Positions 1 to 12,035 of a stretch of 64,000 nucleotides of DNA are shown one piece after another. The notes beneath the pieces were generated by a model. It did not search any database and was not told the DNA's origin. It saw only the letters and a list, made by a program, of their open reading frames with translations. Source of the stretch: Chionoecetes opilio (Eukaryota; Arthropoda; Malacostraca; Decapoda; Majidae). Location: NCBI GenBank assembly GCA_016584305.1, contig JACEEZ010022880.1:567370-631369 (forward strand). Reading direction: 5' to 3'. The position numbers were made by a program, and so were the translations under genes. Position 1 is the stretch's first letter. Every line of letters starts with the position of its first letter.

Positions 1-910
1 TGTCGGGATCGCGATATTTCCCTGGTTTACACCTAGAATCTATCACAGTTTGCGAGGGTTATTATCTTCTTTGGAAGGTACAGATGAAAGGGGTTTACAC
101 TCTGAAAACACGGCAGCTTCCGCAGCCCTTGCCCCGTGCCCTTTTATTCAACATTCGTCACGGTTCTTTATTTTTTGGGAGTTCCCGCCACCCTTAGCGA
201 ATATGGTGCCTCAGAGGCTATGGTTTTAAGAAATTTGCATTAATGCACTTCTGGTGGGTGAAGAAGAGGAGTTGGGGAAATTAAAAGACACTGTTTTGGG
301 TACAAGAGCCTGAGAAAAAAGACAATTATGAGCACGGACGGTTTTTATTACGTTAAAATATTCTTCCCCAGAAAAATGTTACTGACAGGGCGGTGGTGTA
401 TTGGAGCCTGACGGCGGCCACCCTTTAGTGTAAACTTCCTTTGTTTGAATGCAAGAAATTCAGAGAGTTGTAGAGGTACAGGGGGGGATTGGGGGTTGAG
501 GGGGTAAAAGGCTTGCTGTCTCCATCCCCCTTGCTTTCCACTTTGGGGCACTAACCCCCACAAACCGCATCGGGTTAGGCCCCCCTCCTACTGGGACCCA
601 GGATTAGAGGGTGACCTGACATGACCTGACTTGTCCTCGCCGAAATAACTGCAACACCACCAGGTTTCAGTCACCACAGGACACCATGACACTCACGCCG
701 GCACCTCTTTCCCCCCCTTGTACAATATCGCTGCAAAAAAACAACAAAGCCACGACGCCTTTTCTCCTACTTGTGTGTATAGACAGACCCCCAAGATCTA
801 CACCTCCCTTCACCGCTCAACTCCCTTCAAATAAAATTTAACCGCTCTTTTTTTTCATATTCCCTATAAAAAAATATCATCCAGCGAAAAAATTCTATCA
901 CCCTTTTTTG
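1..910. repeat. Unknown interspersed repeat R1, copy a (degraded)
   Basis: Collinear with 5988-7140: the same landmarks occur in the same order (tttacacctatgaatctatc, cctcagaggctatg, gcattaatagcacttc, acctgacttgtcctcgccga, tgtgtatagacagac). No coding frame survives. Relative to the other copy it has many single-base losses and stretched homopolymers, which looks like either long decay or an unpolished assembly edge. Class unknown. Confidence 0.65.
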
Positions 911-1069
911 CTCCGGTGTGGTCATATGGTCCAATCAGGAAACCTATGGTGGAAGTGAAAAGAAAGTACGTCTCAGTACGTATTATATACCGTATTAGAA
1001 TCCAAATAATTTTTCCTGTGATTTTTTCATGTGATTTTCATGCTTTTTTTTTCCCCTTAATATATCTAC

Positions 1070-1146
1070 GTTCTAAAAGTCGGAAAATTCCATTACTCGG
1101 CTCGGTGCTGGTCCCGAGGTTGCCGAGTTTGGGAATTTCAACCTGT
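1070..1146 (-). mobile_element. Terminal fragment of a Tigger/pogo-like TIR element
   Basis: Read on the minus strand it begins CAGGTTGAAATTCCCAAACT next to a (TA)n array and repeats an ACTCGG-type word, the design of the other TIR families here. No partner end is visible, so it is a solo end. Family assignment is inference. Confidence 0.4.
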
Positions 1147-1181
1147 ATATATATATATATATAATATATATATATATATAT
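1147..1181. repeat. (TA)n microsatellite
   Basis: Near-perfect TA dinucleotide array between two TIR element ends. Confidence 0.95.
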
Positions 1182-1593
<412 letters not shown>

Positions 1594-1595
<2 letters not shown>

Positions 1596-1624
1596 CCGAT
1601 GAGGTTCGGTTTATTGAGGGTTTA

Positions 1625-1712
<88 letters not shown>
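1594..1712. repeat. G-family end tip followed by (TA)n
   Basis: A 35-base tip (gaggttcggtttattgaggg) identical to the end of the fragment at 1182-1387 is followed by a second TA array. The tip may have been duplicated together with the TA array by slippage or unequal exchange. Confidence 0.75.
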
Positions 1713-1715
<3 letters not shown>

Positions 1716-2102
1716 GAAGATATAAACCAGCGCGGGTAGAAACATCTTGATTGTTTATTTGAAACGTTTCGGCTATACATAAGCCATCATCAGCCTAAAA
1801 TCGGATACAAAATTTTTGTTAAAAATGAAAATATACAAATTATAAAATTATTTGCGTATTTAAAATGCCTAACCTAAAATAAAATAAAATAAAATAAGAA
1901 TAAAAATTATAAAACAGTAATAAAAATACTACACCTACCAATCAACATCGCAGTGGAGTGTGGGATTCCCACATGGTCTAAAAGCACACGAGCGGGGTTG
2001 AGGTGCCCTGTGCGCAGAGGGACGGTTTGTGGTGGTGGGTGAGGAGGCTCTCACATATCCATCGGGTGGAGTCGTGGGAGCTTGTGTGTAAAATATTAAA
2101 GT
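1711..2102 (-). repeat. Left inverted arm of the Penelope-like element
   Basis: Reverse complement of 2742-3137, nearly identical, with a few small length differences in A/T runs. It contains the antisense of the last coding codons and the 3' UTR, including an aaaat minisatellite. Confidence 0.9.
1767..1793 (-). ncRNA. Hammerhead-like core, inverted copy
   Basis: Reverse complement of the core at 3055-3081, same spacing and sequence. The same doubts apply. Confidence 0.35.
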
Positions 2103-2866
2103 GTACCATTTACAGAAAACCCACATTCACAGGACTAACAACAAAATTTAATTCCAACATTCCCGTCCAATTTAAGAAAAATCTGATCCTCACGCTGGTT
2201 ACTAGGGCGTACAATATTTGCTCTTCATACACCAATTTTCACTTAGAATTAGAGTACTTGAGACACACTCTTAAACTAAATGGTTATCCCCTGCAGTTCA
2301 TTAACACGTACATTGGTAAACAGTTAAATAAACTACACTCACCCCCTCCCCTAATTCATACCGCTCATAAAGCCGTTGTGTATTTTATAATTCCCTTCAT
2401 AGGTAACAAATCTTTTTCCATCCGAAACAAAGCTCAACTCCTGCTTCGGCAATGTTATCCACAAGTCTCGCTTAGAGTAGTATTCAAGCCCCCTTATACG
2501 TTATCACACTGTTTTAAACTCAAGGAGAGAATCCCTGATGCCCTACGTTCCTCAGTGGTGTACCAATTTAAGTGCAGTAGCTGTAACGCTGCTTATATTG
2601 GGCAGACCAAACGCCACCTCACCACTAGGATCGCGGAGCATCGGGGACTGTCTCACAGGACTGGCAAACCCGTGTCCAAACCACCATTTTCAGCCATTCG
2701 GGATCATTCCGAAGCCTCAGGCCACCCAATAACAAACCAAGACTTTAATATTTTACACACAAGCTCCCACGACTCCACCCGATGGATATGTGAGAGCCTC
2801 CTCACCCACCACCACAAACCGTCCCTCTGCGCACAGGGCACCTCAACCCCGCTCGTGTGCTTTTAG
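2101..2866 (+). pseudogene. Penelope-like polyprotein, C-terminal part (RT end plus GIY-YIG endonuclease)
   Basis: The open frame starts in the left inverted arm (antisense of the element's own 3' coding end), so only the part from about 2101 is real protein. It begins with the YRKPTFTGL block and RAYNICS block typical of the end of Penelope-like reverse transcriptases. The endonuclease follows: a CSSC pair, AYIGQTKRHLTTRIAEH (the YIG half of GIY-YIG with the conserved Arg), and a C-terminal region ending at the stop codon. The RT catalytic palm is absent, so this copy cannot copy itself. The part that remains has no internal stop and may be recent. Confidence 0.85.
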
Positions 2867-3137
2867 ACCATGTGGGAATCCCACACTCCACTGCGATGTT
2901 GATTGGTAGGTGTAGTATTTTTATTACTGTTTTATAATTTTTATTCTTATTTTATTTTATTTTATTTTAGGTTAGGTTAGGCATTTTAAATACGCAAATA
3001 ATTTTATAATTTGTATATTTTCATTTAAAAAAAAATTTTGTATCCGATTTTAGGCTGATGATGGCTTATGTATAGCCGAAACGTTTCAAATAAACAATCA
3101 AGATGTTTCTACCCGCGCTGGTTTATATCTTCATTAT
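2742..3137 (+). repeat. Right inverted arm of the Penelope-like element
   Basis: Holds the last ~40 codons of the endonuclease frame, its stop codon, a T-rich UTR and the hammerhead-like motif near its outer end. Confidence 0.9.
3055..3090 (+). ncRNA. Hammerhead ribozyme-like core in the Penelope 3' repeat
   Basis: CTGATGA (3055-3061), a short stem GGCT/AGCC with a seven-base loop, then GAAAC (3078-3082) and GTTTC. Hammerhead ribozymes are known from terminal repeats of Penelope-like elements. One extra T sits between CTGATGA and the stem, helix III would be very short unless two copies pair (ACGT is self-complementary), and stem I is weak. This copy may therefore be a relic or need a dimer. 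Confidence 0.4.
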
Positions 3138-3170
3138 AAGATCTCGATTCCCTCATGGAGAAAGTATTGC

Positions 3171-4194
<1,024 letters not shown>

Positions 4195-4223
<29 letters not shown>
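4195..4223. repeat. (TA)n microsatellite
   Basis: Short TA array between A1 and C1. Confidence 0.9.
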
Positions 4224-4226
<3 letters not shown>

Positions 4227-5029
4227 GGAGGTCCCGTTATACGAGCATTCGGTATACGAGAATCCGATGATACGAGATGTGTAAATTAGGGTCTATTTTC
4301 AATATACGAGATCTAAAATCCAATGATACGACATTCAAACTGGGGTGAGTAAAATTATCAAGTTCAAACTGCATGCCCTACCACTCCCGGGCTGGACAAA
4401 GGGGGATTTGGTTGACCCCAGTGAGGTCACCCCTAGCAAGCCGTGACCTGAAGGGTAATTAAGCATATGGTGCGGCCTAACATTTAGGGGTAATTAGCAG
4501 GTGTGCGGCCCCAACCTTGGGACCGCAGTCAGGTCACCCCTAGCAAGGCGTGACCTGAAGGGTAATTAAGCATATGGCGCGGCCTGACCTTTAGGGGTAA
4601 TTAGCCAGGTGTGCGGCCCCAACCTTGGAACCCCTACACTACCTTCTCTTGTATCACGCGGCGTCCCCTACATTACGTCTTTTTTGCTTGTTATGCATGT
4701 TTTATGTTTAATTAATGTGCAGTTATATTATTTTGTGTGCTGTTTTCTCTTTCAGAATGCTTTTTCTACAGAATAGGTAGTACAGTGTGGGTAATATAGA
4801 CGCTGTGTGTTTGTTGTGTTTGCTATAGTTTATTGTTATATTATTGTTATATGTTATAGTTATAGTTGCTTGAAAAACGTCTTTTTTTTTTTCTTTTTCT
4901 TTTTTAATTGATGGGGTCCTGGAACCAAACCTATATTTTACCATTAGTTATGTGTTTTGTTATACAAGATTTCGCTTTACGAGTATGCCAGGGGGAACCT
5001 AACTGCTCGTATCTTCGGGACCTCCCTGT
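4224..5029. mobile_element. TIR element family C, copy C1
   Basis: Ends CAGGGAGGTCCCGTTATACG and, reversed, cagggaggtcccgaagatac, with TA on each side. The word ATACGAG is repeated at the left end (gttatacgag, ggtatacgag, tgatacgaga) and recurs at the right. It has no coding capacity and contains a 107-base tandem duplication. Two more copies lie at 9274 and 15949. Confidence 0.85.
4424..4636. repeat. 107-bp tandem duplication inside C1
   Basis: aggtcacccctagcaag starts at 4424 and again at 4531, with about 107 bases of near-identical sequence repeated twice (aattaagcatatgg, aggggtaattagc, gtgtgcggccccaaccttgg). Confidence 0.85.
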
Positions 5030-5033
5030 ATAT

Positions 5034-7660
5034 ACCGTATTTGCCGGTGCATAAGACGCACCTCCGTATAAGACGCACCCCTATTTTACAAGGAGGTTTT
5101 GAGAAGAAGAAAAATATTGGTGCTTTTGTGGGAAATGTTTTTTTTCTCGTAAAATTATCAAGTTATTTAAAAAAAAAAAAGGATTTGTAAGGGAAAGCAA
5201 ATGATTATGAGCATGTACCTAAATACAATATTCACTGTGCAGTGAATGTGAATGAAAAATTATGCTAGTTAAAATGTAAAGAGAATGACAGGGTAACCAA
5301 AATCGGACATAAATCATAATATATTGCAGGATGCCCCTACGAATTGATATTCTAATATTTGCTAGCTATGACATATAGCTTAGATTTAATGTTGTAGGTA
5401 TGTCTTTGTTGCTTTTCTGCTATGTGTTTAGACTGTGGAAAATTTGCAGTATAGATATTGGTATTATTTTGGTAGTGGGCTTTCAAAAGTCCTAGGACTC
5501 TTACCGACACCATCGTGTAGCTTTCTTCATTCTGAGTATTTTGAGCCCCATTTCCCATGGCGCAATTGAATAATAATGGCATTAAACGTAGTACCGAAAA
5601 TCTACCGCTACTTCAGCCAGAAAGTTAAGTTAGGTTAAATCAGATTAGGTTAGGTTAGAGGTGGGGTTTGGTTTAGTAACATATGATATAGAAATAACGA
5701 AAATTACCAATAATATGGCAGTGTGAAGCGTAGCAATGTTTGCGGGGCGGACCTGGAGGGGCAGGTTGCCCCCCCACCCCACACACACATGTAAACAAAC
5801 ATTGATTTCCGACAAAAACGAGAGCCAGATTAATTCAAAACACATCAAAACTATTCAGGAGGACTTAAGTTTCGGCCTCGAAATCGGTGGTTGTCCAATA
5901 ACAAAAATTCACGAAGATATTTAGGTAACACTGTAAGGTAACCATCTCTACCTTGTTGTTATTGTTGTAATTGTTGAAGGGCACCGTTGTCGGATCGATA
6001 ATATTTGCCTGGTTTACACCTATGAATCTATCACAGTTCGCGATGGTTGATTAGTCTTCTTCAGGAAGGTACAGGTGAAGGCTGGTTCACACTCTGAAAT
6101 CACGGCAGTGTTCCGTCAGCCGTGCCTTTTATTCACACTATTCGTCACGGTTCCGTCATTTTCGGCAGTTCCTGCTCACCCTCTAAGCAGACATGGTGCC
6201 TCAGAGGCTATGCTTGAAGAAATTTGCATTAATAGCACTTCGGTCGGATGAAGAAGAGGAGTTGAACTCTAAAAGACACTGTTTGGGTACATAAAGCCTT
6301 GAGAAACGACAATTATCAGCACGGCACAGTCTCATTACGTTAAAATATTCTTCCCCAAAAAACCGTTACGTGACAGGACAGTGATGTATTGGAGCTGTGA
6401 TGGCGGCGCACCGTTTAGTGTAACACGTCTATTTGTTTGAATGTAAGAAATTCTAACAGATGTGATGAGACCGTGCCCTGTCACCAATTTCACCATGATG
6501 GTATGGTGTGATTCGGCCTTGAGGCGGACGGTGTGGCACCGTGATGGGTCTTGGTCTTGGTTAACCGTGTGGAAGACTTTTGTCCCGTCTACAGGTACCA
6601 TTGCAGCCTTTTTACTAGCACTCTTTCATACAGTTTCCTTATCCATAGAGGTACAGGGGTGAGGATTGAGGGGTCGAGGTGGTACAAAGGCCTATGCTGC
6701 CTCCTATCCCACCTTGCTTACCACTGTAGCGGCATTAACACACACACGCACATACACACCTGCATTGGCTTAGGCCACCTCCCTGTCTGGGACCAGGATT
6801 AGAGGCCCGAGGGTGACCTGACGCTGACCTGACTTGTCCTCGCCGACACAACTGCAACACCAGCCAGGTAATTCAAGCAGCCAAAGGACACACAGAGACA
6901 CACACGCCGCGCACCTCTTATCCCCACGTTGTACAATGACTCGCTGTCAAATAAACTACAAAAACCCCCACAAACTACACGCCCTTTCTCCATCCTTGTG
7001 TGTATAGACAGACTCCCCAAGATACTACACCTCCCTCTCACCGCTCACACTCCTTCAAATAAAACTTTAACACGCTCTTTGTTTCACTATTCCATTTATC
7101 AACAATACTCATTCCAGCGAAAATTCCAACACTATTTTCTGCCTCCCTTCTATCATCTCATTTCAACTGTTGTGTCAACTTGTATGGCCCGAGTCGAATG
7201 CGGGTTAAGGCGACATATGCGGGATGTTTTTTTTTTTCCATGGGTGCGGTGAGGAGTCTGAGCGGTAATGACCCATGGTGGGTGTGCGGAGGGTGTCGCC
7301 GAGACGTTTTATCAGACGTTTTACAATGGAGAGCAGCAGAGGGGGGTGGATGATGTTTACATCTGACACAGCCATTTTGGCAGCAAAAATCGGCATCTTG
7401 TTGTCCCAGCCCTTATTTTCTCTTAAACTCCAACCTTTTCTTAGTATTATGCATTACTGTTGATAACACAGCTACAAATTTGTGCTCAGTGGACTACTGC
7501 TCAACACAGATCACTCCAGACTCCTTTAGTAATATACCACCGGCTGTTCTGCATTCTCTGCCCGACCTCTCATTCGCTAAAAATGGCCGCATTAGACGCA
7601 GGGTGAACTATGCATTCTTTTAAGGGAAAAAACTGCGTCTTATGCGCCGGCAAATATGGT
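5034..7660. mobile_element. TIR element family F with nested repeat
   Basis: Left end ACCGTATTTGCCGGTGCATA and right end, reversed, ACCATATTTGCCGGCGCATA match over about 28 bases and abut TA. The word ATAAGACGCAC is repeated at the left end. The element is about 2.6 kb because repeat R1 copy b lies inside. No transposase frame found. Confidence 0.75.
5988..7140. repeat. Unknown interspersed repeat R1, copy b
   Basis: The cleaner copy of the repeat at 1-910. It has no convincing protein. Microsatellite-like CA runs and several CCTGACC blocks are present. Either an unknown nonautonomous element or a segmental duplicate. Confidence 0.65.
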
Positions 7661-7665
7661 ATATA

Positions 7666-7754
<89 letters not shown>

Positions 7755-7783
7755 TATATATATATTATATATATATATATATA
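7661..7783. repeat. (TA)n microsatellite
   Basis: About 120 bases of TA between F and A2. Confidence 0.95.
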
Positions 7784-8517
7784 CACAAACCTCGATTTCC
7801 CGGACTAATAGGGGGGAGCCCCTGGTCGGGGAACCGCAAAAGTCCGGGAATCGCAAGTAAAAAAAAAAAAGTGACGTGTATCCTACTCTAGTATTTACTG
7901 TCCGGCAACCGACAATATCAACTGCCCCGCCGCAGACTTTTACGTCCGCTGAGCATGCAGCCACCTGGCAGGAGGTAGCAGAAAGTGTTCAATAGTCTCA
8001 AGAGACGTTCCTGCACCAGGGGCAGTGGGGGTCAGGGGACTAACAGAGGTTGTGCAGGTGAACCGTGAGTGTCGTGTGCCCAAATGTAAACAATACGACC
8101 GCTGAGCATGCTGCCACCTGGCAGGAGGTAGCAGAAAGTGTTCAATAGTCTCAAGAGACGTTCCTGCACCAGGGGCAGTGGGGGACAGGGGACTAACGGA
8201 GGCTGTGCAGATGAACCGTGAGCGTCGTGTGCCCAAATGTAAACAATACGACCGCTGAGCATGCTGCCACCTGGCGGGAGGCAGCAGAAAGTGTTCAATA
8301 GTCTCAGAAATGTTCTTGCACCAGGGGCAGTGGGAGTCAGGTGACTGACGGAGGCTGTGCAGGTGAACCGTGAATGTTGTGTGCCCAAATGTAAACAATA
8401 CGACCGCTGAGCATGCTGCCACCTGGCGGGAGGCGTGGACACTGACCAGGGGTGACAGGAGATGCTCGGACCGCCGGACAACTTGGTCAATTTACGAACA
8501 GGACCAGGCATTTCAAC

Positions 8518-8595
<78 letters not shown>

Positions 8596-8667
8596 TCCGA
8601 GACTGACACATCCTCGGACCTCGGATTTTGTCCGGCAAATCCGATATCCGGGAAATCGAGGTTTGTG

Positions 8668-8668
<1 letters not shown>
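7784..8668 (-). mobile_element. TIR element family A, copy A2
   Basis: Inverted relative to A1: starts acacaaacctcgatttcccg with the conserved block on the left, ends gggaaatcgaggtttgtgt. It has three clean array units, the LINE-3 start block, and a 71-base poly-A tract (8520-8591). TA arrays flank it. Confidence 0.88.
7955..8430 (-). repeat. Tandem array of 153-bp LINE-3-derived units inside A2
   Basis: CCACCTGGC recurs at about 7961, 8114, 8267 and 8419, so the period is 152-153 bases. 153 is 51 codons, so a minus-strand frame stays open through the array. That frame switches from the true LINE frame (CPWCKNISETIEHFLL) to a nonsense frame at each junction, so it is not a gene. Confidence 0.9.
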
Positions 8669-8707
<39 letters not shown>

Positions 8708-8724
8708 TATATATTATATATATA
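8669..8724. repeat. (TA)n microsatellite
   Basis: TA array between A2 and G. Confidence 0.92.
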
Positions 8725-9239
8725 CAGTAAACCCTCAATAAACCGAACCTCGTTAAACCGAACGCCGTGTTGCCTTCGAGAAAGCCTCTGATGTACCAAA
8801 CTCTAGTTCAGCATATACGGCGATCAGTGAGCCGACCGAACATGTTGGCCGGCCCGTGCATCTCAGTTTTCACTCAGTCCTTATTGTGTGTGGACTACTC
8901 ACTCGTGTGCTCTCTCGTCCCATGTGTTACAATGTACCTATCTGCCTATGTATAGTACCTACTTACCTGCCTACTTACAGTACGTTGCGTGTGGTTACTC
9001 AGCACAGCATCACTTCCTGGCATGGTAAGTTCAGTAAAAATACCTCGTACAAAATTATATTTTACTCTACAGTAATCTACATACAGTTGACTTTATTTGG
9101 ACACGTATGACCGAACGACGCCCCTCATAAACCGACTCTGTTCAGTTTATGAGGCGGACAACCGAACATCCTATAAACCGAACTCGGATATTGCGATCGC
9201 CCCTTCCCCCAATTGGTTCGGTTTATCGAGGGTTTCCTG
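8725..9239 (+). mobile_element. TIR element family G, complete copy
   Basis: Ends CAGTAAACCCTCAATAAACC and, reversed, CAGGAAACCCTCGATAAACC, with TA on both sides. The word AAACCGAAC appears at the left end (twice) and, as AAACCGAACTC, at the right. 515 bases, noncoding. Confidence 0.88.
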
Positions 9240-9273
9240 TATATATATATATATATATATAATTATATATATA
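9240..9273. repeat. (TA)n microsatellite
   Basis: Short TA array between G and C2. Confidence 0.9.
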
Positions 9274-10752
9274 CAGGGAGGTCCCGAAGATACGAGCAGT
9301 TAGGTTCCACCTGGCATACTCGTAAAGCGAAATCTCGTATAGCGAAACACATAACTAATGGTAAAATATAGGTTTGGTTCCAGGACCCCAACAATTATAA
9401 AAAAAAGAAAAAAAAAAGACGTTTTTCAAGCTATAATAAAATTTGCTAATATTTAGTAGGGGTGCGAGAACCCCTTGAGGAATCCTATGGTCCCTGGTGA
9501 TATCCTATGGTACTATCACAGGCGTGGGAGCTGACCTGACTTCTTCAGGAAGGCACATATTATACAGCTGATAACGGGGTGTTGTGTTGTGCGGGCGGCA
9601 GCCGATGTCCGCCGCCAGCGGAGATCTCCTTGGTAATTATTTAGTAGGAAAGCGAGGACCCTTTGAGGAATCCTATGAGCGCTGGTGATATCCTATGGTG
9701 CTATCACAGGCATAGGAGCTGACTGTCGTCTTCAGGAAGGCACAGGTGAGGCGAATGACGGCGGTTTTTGAGAGAGGCGGCGGACGGGGCAGGCCGCCGC
9801 CTCCTCCTCCGCCAAGGTAGGTTTGGGCAGGCTTAAACGTCTTATCACTCGTTATTATACAACTTAGTGATTATGGTGAGATGTTATATCCACGTGTCAT
9901 TATCTAAATCAATGTAGCACCGTGTGTCACCTTAAATAAGGGTGATTTTAAGATGTTATGATGAGGTGACTGCTGGCCGAGTTGGCGGGGCAGAGAGTGA
10001 CGGAGAAATACTTGCCGCGGAGCCGCCCCATATCACAAATATTCACCCTTTTAACACACATACACACCTTCTACCACCAATACACTAGCAACACAGGCTC
10101 CTTACTTATATATCTTACTATCTGATACATTAAAACTACTTAAAACGCAAGCATTCAAAATAAAACTAATTAGTTTGAGATGACGGGGACAGAAGGCGGG
10201 GAGAGGCAGTCTGGCATGCCATTCTTGCCCGGAAATATGTATCGCTGGCTTGTTATTGGTCGAGAAGTTTTAAAAACTGTTTGTCATTGGCTGGTGACGG
10301 ATGACGCTTTAGCCAGTCACAACCTTCCTACTCGTTTGCGACCTATCGAGGGAGCTTTCAATCAGCTTTGTAGCTTCCGTCGTTAGGGAAAGTAGTATCT
10401 AGGTAGTGCGAGAGCAGGTTGTTGCTGGCCATACTACCTCCGTTGCTGGCTTCTCGCCCAGGGTTGTGATTTTTTGTAGGCCACATTGTCGTACTGAGCC
10501 ACCAGAATTATCATATTTTCAGATTGATTATCGTACAACCTTAGGTAAAATCATATAGTCATAAATGACTTTATAATTTTAGTAAATAACTTGTAATTTA
10601 CTTTAGTAAATAACTTGGTACTTTTACTCACCCCAGTTTGAATGTCGTAACATTGGATTTTCGATCTCGTATATTGAAAATAGACCCTAATTTACACATC
10701 TCGTATCATCGGATTCGCGTATATCGAATGCTCGTATAACGGGACCTCCCTG
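9274..10752 (-). mobile_element. TIR element family C, copy C2 with B-like and LINE-3 inserts
   Basis: Inverted relative to C1: cagggaggtcccgaagatac at the left, cgtataacgggacctccctg at the right, TA both sides. Inside are two antisense LINE-3 3' ends (about 9456-9556 and 9641-9750, sharing 'gaggaatcctatg') and a block at about 9870-10210 homologous to the interior of element B1 (22225-22480). It is a mosaic with no transposase. Confidence 0.85.
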
Positions 10753-11012
10753 TATATTATAATCTTTCATTCAGATATACACACCATATACATATACACA
10801 CAGGCTAGCAGGATGGCAACCCAAAGGAATAAGATCTAGTACTACAATAAGAAAACTACATGTGTGATGTGGAACAGACAAAGATTAGAAAATTGGGATG
10901 AATATCATAGATAGGCAGTAAGAAGATTTTATAAAGATGAATACCCTTAACTCAGCAGTCAGCCCCATCTCCTTCAGCACTAATCGGCAGCAATCTTCCT
11001 CCACCCTAACAG

Positions 11013-11159
11013 TTGCTGCCGCTCTATGTTGTGGACACAATGGGGATGGTGCCGGGACTCTCAGGCCTCTTTGTTTCTGGCATCTTTAGTGGCTCACTCT
11101 CAACAGTGTCCTCAGCCCTCAACTCACTGGCAGCTGTTACATACCAGGACTACATATTG
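11013..11159 (+). CDS. SLC5-family sodium-coupled transporter, exon a (core sodium-site helix)
   Basis: 49 in-frame codons between an acceptor (ccaccctaacag) and a donor (TTG|GTGGGT). The product starts LLPLYVVDTMG and contains MVPGLSGLFVSGIFSGSL followed by STVSSALNSLAAVTYQDYI. This is the SLC5 signature around core helix 8: the Ser-Thr pair falls where Na2-site serines lie in SGLT-type transporters, and the NS motif is conserved. The motif style is closest to SLC5A5/A6/A8/A12 (iodide, multivitamin, monocarboxylate). It joins in phase 0 to the exon at 29945 after an 18.8-kb intron. Earlier exons are not in the window. Confidence 0.9.
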
Positions 11160-12035
11160 GTGGGTAGGCCTATTAACCTGAATATGTGATCACTGCTTTA
11201 AGCTTAGAGACTGATTTACATGGTAACTTCTAGGAGGTGACTTTGAATGACTCAAGTAAAGTGCTCAAGTGTTTAATGTGATCAAATATATATTTTTTTT
11301 TTTTTTTTTATATAGCTCTTCAAAGATTTCTCTAGTTTAGGTTTAGATTTTTTCACTCATCCTTATCCTTGTGTATTAGCATAGCTGTACGTACCTAGTT
11401 GTAACATACAGGGCCTTAAGCTGTACTCATGTTGGCTTTTCTCTTTATATAAACACTTGACCCTCGATTTAACAGACTAAATGGAGAATTGAAGCGTCCG
11501 TTGCTTGAAAAAGTCTTGCTTGGTATTTACGGGCTGGACGCCATTATTTTCCACACGGAACACTGTTTATTACATGTATAGATCATAAAATTTTAGAATA
11601 TGGTTATGCATAAGCATTTATGGGTATTAAGAAACATATTGATATGTATAACTGCTCAACGCCGGGGCACCAGGGCTGGCATGAGGCCTTGTAGATGGGT
11701 GGCGTAACGGCGGGGTGAGCCTCGCCATGGACGCCTCGAAGCGCGCTGGTCTCATTCTCATGTCACTGTTGGTCATCTAAACGCCATCTTTCCTCCTCAT
11801 TACTCATCCATTTCAGCAGGGCAGTCAAATCCGTGGTGTAGGAGGCTGGCTGTGGGGCTGCTGCTGCTGGTGAATGGTGAGAAAGATGGGCGGTATGGGT
11901 GAGAGCGGCGGTGTGGGTGAGGGTGGTGGCGTAGCTGTCACCTGGTCGGGTGTGGTGCTACCGTGCTGGGCGTTTCATGTCACCAATGTCTTTTGCCTCT
12001 TCCCATCATTACTGTGGGCTGTACTTTAATACTGT
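11160..12035. other. Intron sequence without recognised features
   Basis: Start of the 18.8-kb SLC5 intron. A possible decayed K-family end (ccctcgatttaacagac) lies near 11461. The region 11700-12000 is GC-richer, with GGT/GTG-rich simple sequence, and shows no gene. Confidence 0.5.

Larger units (their letters stand above)
1711..3137 (+). mobile_element. Penelope-like element, 5'-truncated, between long inverted repeats
   Basis: A reverse transcriptase C-terminus plus GIY-YIG endonuclease fragment lies between two inverted arms of about 390 bases (1711-2102 and 2742-3137). Penelope-like elements are known to carry long terminal repeats in direct or inverted order and to be 5'-truncated. The outermost bases of the two arms match as inverted repeats (ataatgaagatataaaccag). 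(TA)n lies directly on the left and 37 bases away on the right. Confidence 0.85.

Noticed and set aside
7940..8422. 160-residue minus-strand frame as a repeat protein
   Set aside because: Open only because the array period is 51 codons; it switches between LINE frames and lacks a start context or a conserved family.
7955..8430. CRISPR-like array
   Set aside because: 153-base direct units without short repeats and unique spacers; eukaryotic context.
8520..8591. Poly-Lys or poly-Phe frames
   Set aside because: Homopolymer A/T tracts inside TIR elements or at SINE tails.
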